A stretch of 17,617 nucleotides of DNA from the NCBI GenBank assembly GCA_040880365.1, contig JBBDIO010000200.1, forward strand, positions 1-17,617, given 5' to 3'. Made by a program: the position numbers and the translations under genes. Below the pieces are notes generated by a model. That model saw only the letters and a list, made by a program, of their open reading frames with translations, did no database searches and had not been told where the DNA came from. This DNA is from JBBDIO01 sp040880365. GTDB lineage: Bacteria > Chloroflexota > Anaerolineae > Caldilineales > Caldilineaceae. Each line of letters begins with the position of its first letter. Position 1 is the first letter of the stretch. Shown here piece after piece: positions 17,038-17,617 of the stretch.

Positions 17038-17353
17038 AAATTCCGCCTGTTTCCTCGCTGAATTGTTGTGTTGAGGGTGAGGTCAACTGCATGGTAATCA
17101 GATTTTCGTTTCCGAGTGGTGCGGCTGCCTGGTTGGGCTGCCTGGTTCGGCTGCGCGTAGCTGTTGCGCGTTTTTAGGGTGCAGACCGGGTATTTTACGC
17201 TATAGAATATCATGCCTGTCGGTGGCTTGGCAATCGTTGGGCGCGGGATGTCCTGTCAACCATGTGTCGCGGCCGGACTGATTTTTACAGGTTGTTGCGT
17301 GCGACTCACGCCGGAATAGCACCGAACTCACTGAAAGCCGGCGGTTTTTTGCC
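17038..17353. other. Intergenic region between divergent genes
   Basis: This gap separates the helicase (leftward) from the secreted-protein gene (rightward) and holds no convincing ORF. The 13-bp repeat lies in it. AT-rich stretches near 17192-17213 could contain a helicase promoter (TAAAAT on the minus strand), but no good -35 accompanies it. Confidence 0.5.
17122..17160. repeat. 13-bp tandem repeat, about 2.5 copies
   Basis: CGGCTGCCTGGTT (17122-17134) is followed by a copy with one change (17135-17147) and a partial third (17148 onward). It lies about 85 bases upstream of the helicase start, so it may be in that gene's leader or promoter. Confidence 0.65.
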
Positions 17354-17359
17354 TATAAT
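17331..17359 (+). promoter_or_regulatory. Sigma-70-like promoter of the right-edge gene
   Basis: A perfect TATAAT (17354-17359) with CTGAAA (4 of 6 matches) 17 bases upstream. Transcription would start near 17366, giving a leader of about 150 bases. Confidence 0.6.
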
Positions 17360-17365
17360 GTGGAG

Positions 17366-17516
17366 GCGATTGTAGCTGTTTACTCAACTGCGAACTGCTG
17401 GAACTTGTGGATGGCGGGGTTCGTCCCATTTTTAACGCGCCTATGGGAATTTTGGGTAGATCAAAGCCGGCTCGCGCGCCAAACTGAACAGACAAATTCA
17501 AACGGGAGGGGTACAC
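17366..17516 (+). promoter_or_regulatory. Long 5' leader of the right-edge secreted protein
   Basis: It contains a TCCCAT/ATGGGA stem (17424-17429 with 17443-17448), then GATCAAAGCCGGC at 17459-17471, and ends in a strong GGGAGGGG ribosome site five bases before the ATG. CAAAGCC recalls one element of c-di-GMP-I riboswitches, but the remaining conserved parts are not found, so no class is assigned. Confidence 0.3.
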
Positions 17517-17617
17517 ATGGCTGTACGCAGGTGGTATGGGTTTTGGATAATGGTGATGGCGGTTTTGTTGACGCTGGCTTTGTGGACGCCGCAGGCGCGC
17601 GTGGCGGGGATGGTTGT
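17517..17617 (+). CDS. N-terminus of a secreted protein, cut by the window edge
   Basis: Only 33 complete codons are present. The ATG follows GGGAGGGG with five bases between, and a good -10 box lies 158 bases upstream. The visible residues form a classical signal peptide: MAVRRWYG, then a hydrophobic core, with likely cleavage after QARVA. Nothing of the mature protein can be seen, so no function is offered. Confidence 0.75.
   Translation, partial: MAVRRWYGFWIMVMAVLLTLALWTPQARVAGMV

Noticed and set aside
17309..17350. Rho-independent terminator (CGCCGG/CCGGCG stem followed by GTTTTTT)
   Set aside because: The stem is only 6 bp with a 23-base loop, no plus-strand gene lies upstream to be terminated, and it overlaps the likely promoter.
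17440..17490. c-di-GMP-I riboswitch suggested by CAAAGCC
   Set aside because: The tetraloop hairpin, the partner GG/CAAAC element and the closing stem of that class are not recognisable.

Overview
The window looks like chromosomal DNA from a GC-rich, probably monoderm environmental bacterium. The best guess is a member of Chloroflexota (Anaerolineae/Caldilineae-like). This rests on large secreted proteins that mix CARDB, PPC and Ig-like modules with caspase-fold proteases, on strong AG-rich ribosome sites with GTG and TTG starts, and on proteins ending in a short hydrophobic-Pro-hydrophobic tail. The assignment is an inference from style; no rRNA or other marker gene is present.

Left third (1-8546, + strand): three consecutive genes for large secreted proteins. 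Each carries a His/Cys pair of the clan CD (caspase/legumain/gingipain) type with the two residues about 40 apart. They are a legumain-like C13 protease cut off by the left edge (DHG...EACQSG), a 1395-residue gingipain-like C25 protease with one CARDB and four PPC domains before the catalytic domain (NGH...VGC), and a 797-residue protein with GHG...AAC that I can match only loosely (DUF6345-like). Two hairpins, the second with a T tract, close this block. A small predicted lipoprotein (8766-9287) follows.

Middle (9288-10355): a gene-poor stretch. It holds a possible 50-residue ORF on the minus strand with a good ribosome site, a 15-bp tandem repeat, several hairpins and an 81-residue zinc-ribbon protein.

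Right half: an enolase-superfamily acid-sugar dehydratase-like gene (10356-11546) overlaps by 8 bases a gene for a DNA polymerase III alpha-type polymerase (11539-14913), which resembles the error-prone DnaE2 group and has a partly decayed PHP domain. Converging on it is a minus-strand gene for a NERD nuclease-UvrD helicase fusion (14986-17037), with a 14-bp tandem repeat between the two stop codons. The window ends in a promoter, a leader of about 150 bases and the first 33 codons of another secreted protein.

The most notable feature is the tandem set of three different caspase-fold secreted proteins with similar C-terminal tails. Other points of interest are the polymerase/NERD-helicase neighbourhood, the unexplained minus-strand small ORF, and short tandem duplications (13-18 bp units) at five separate places.
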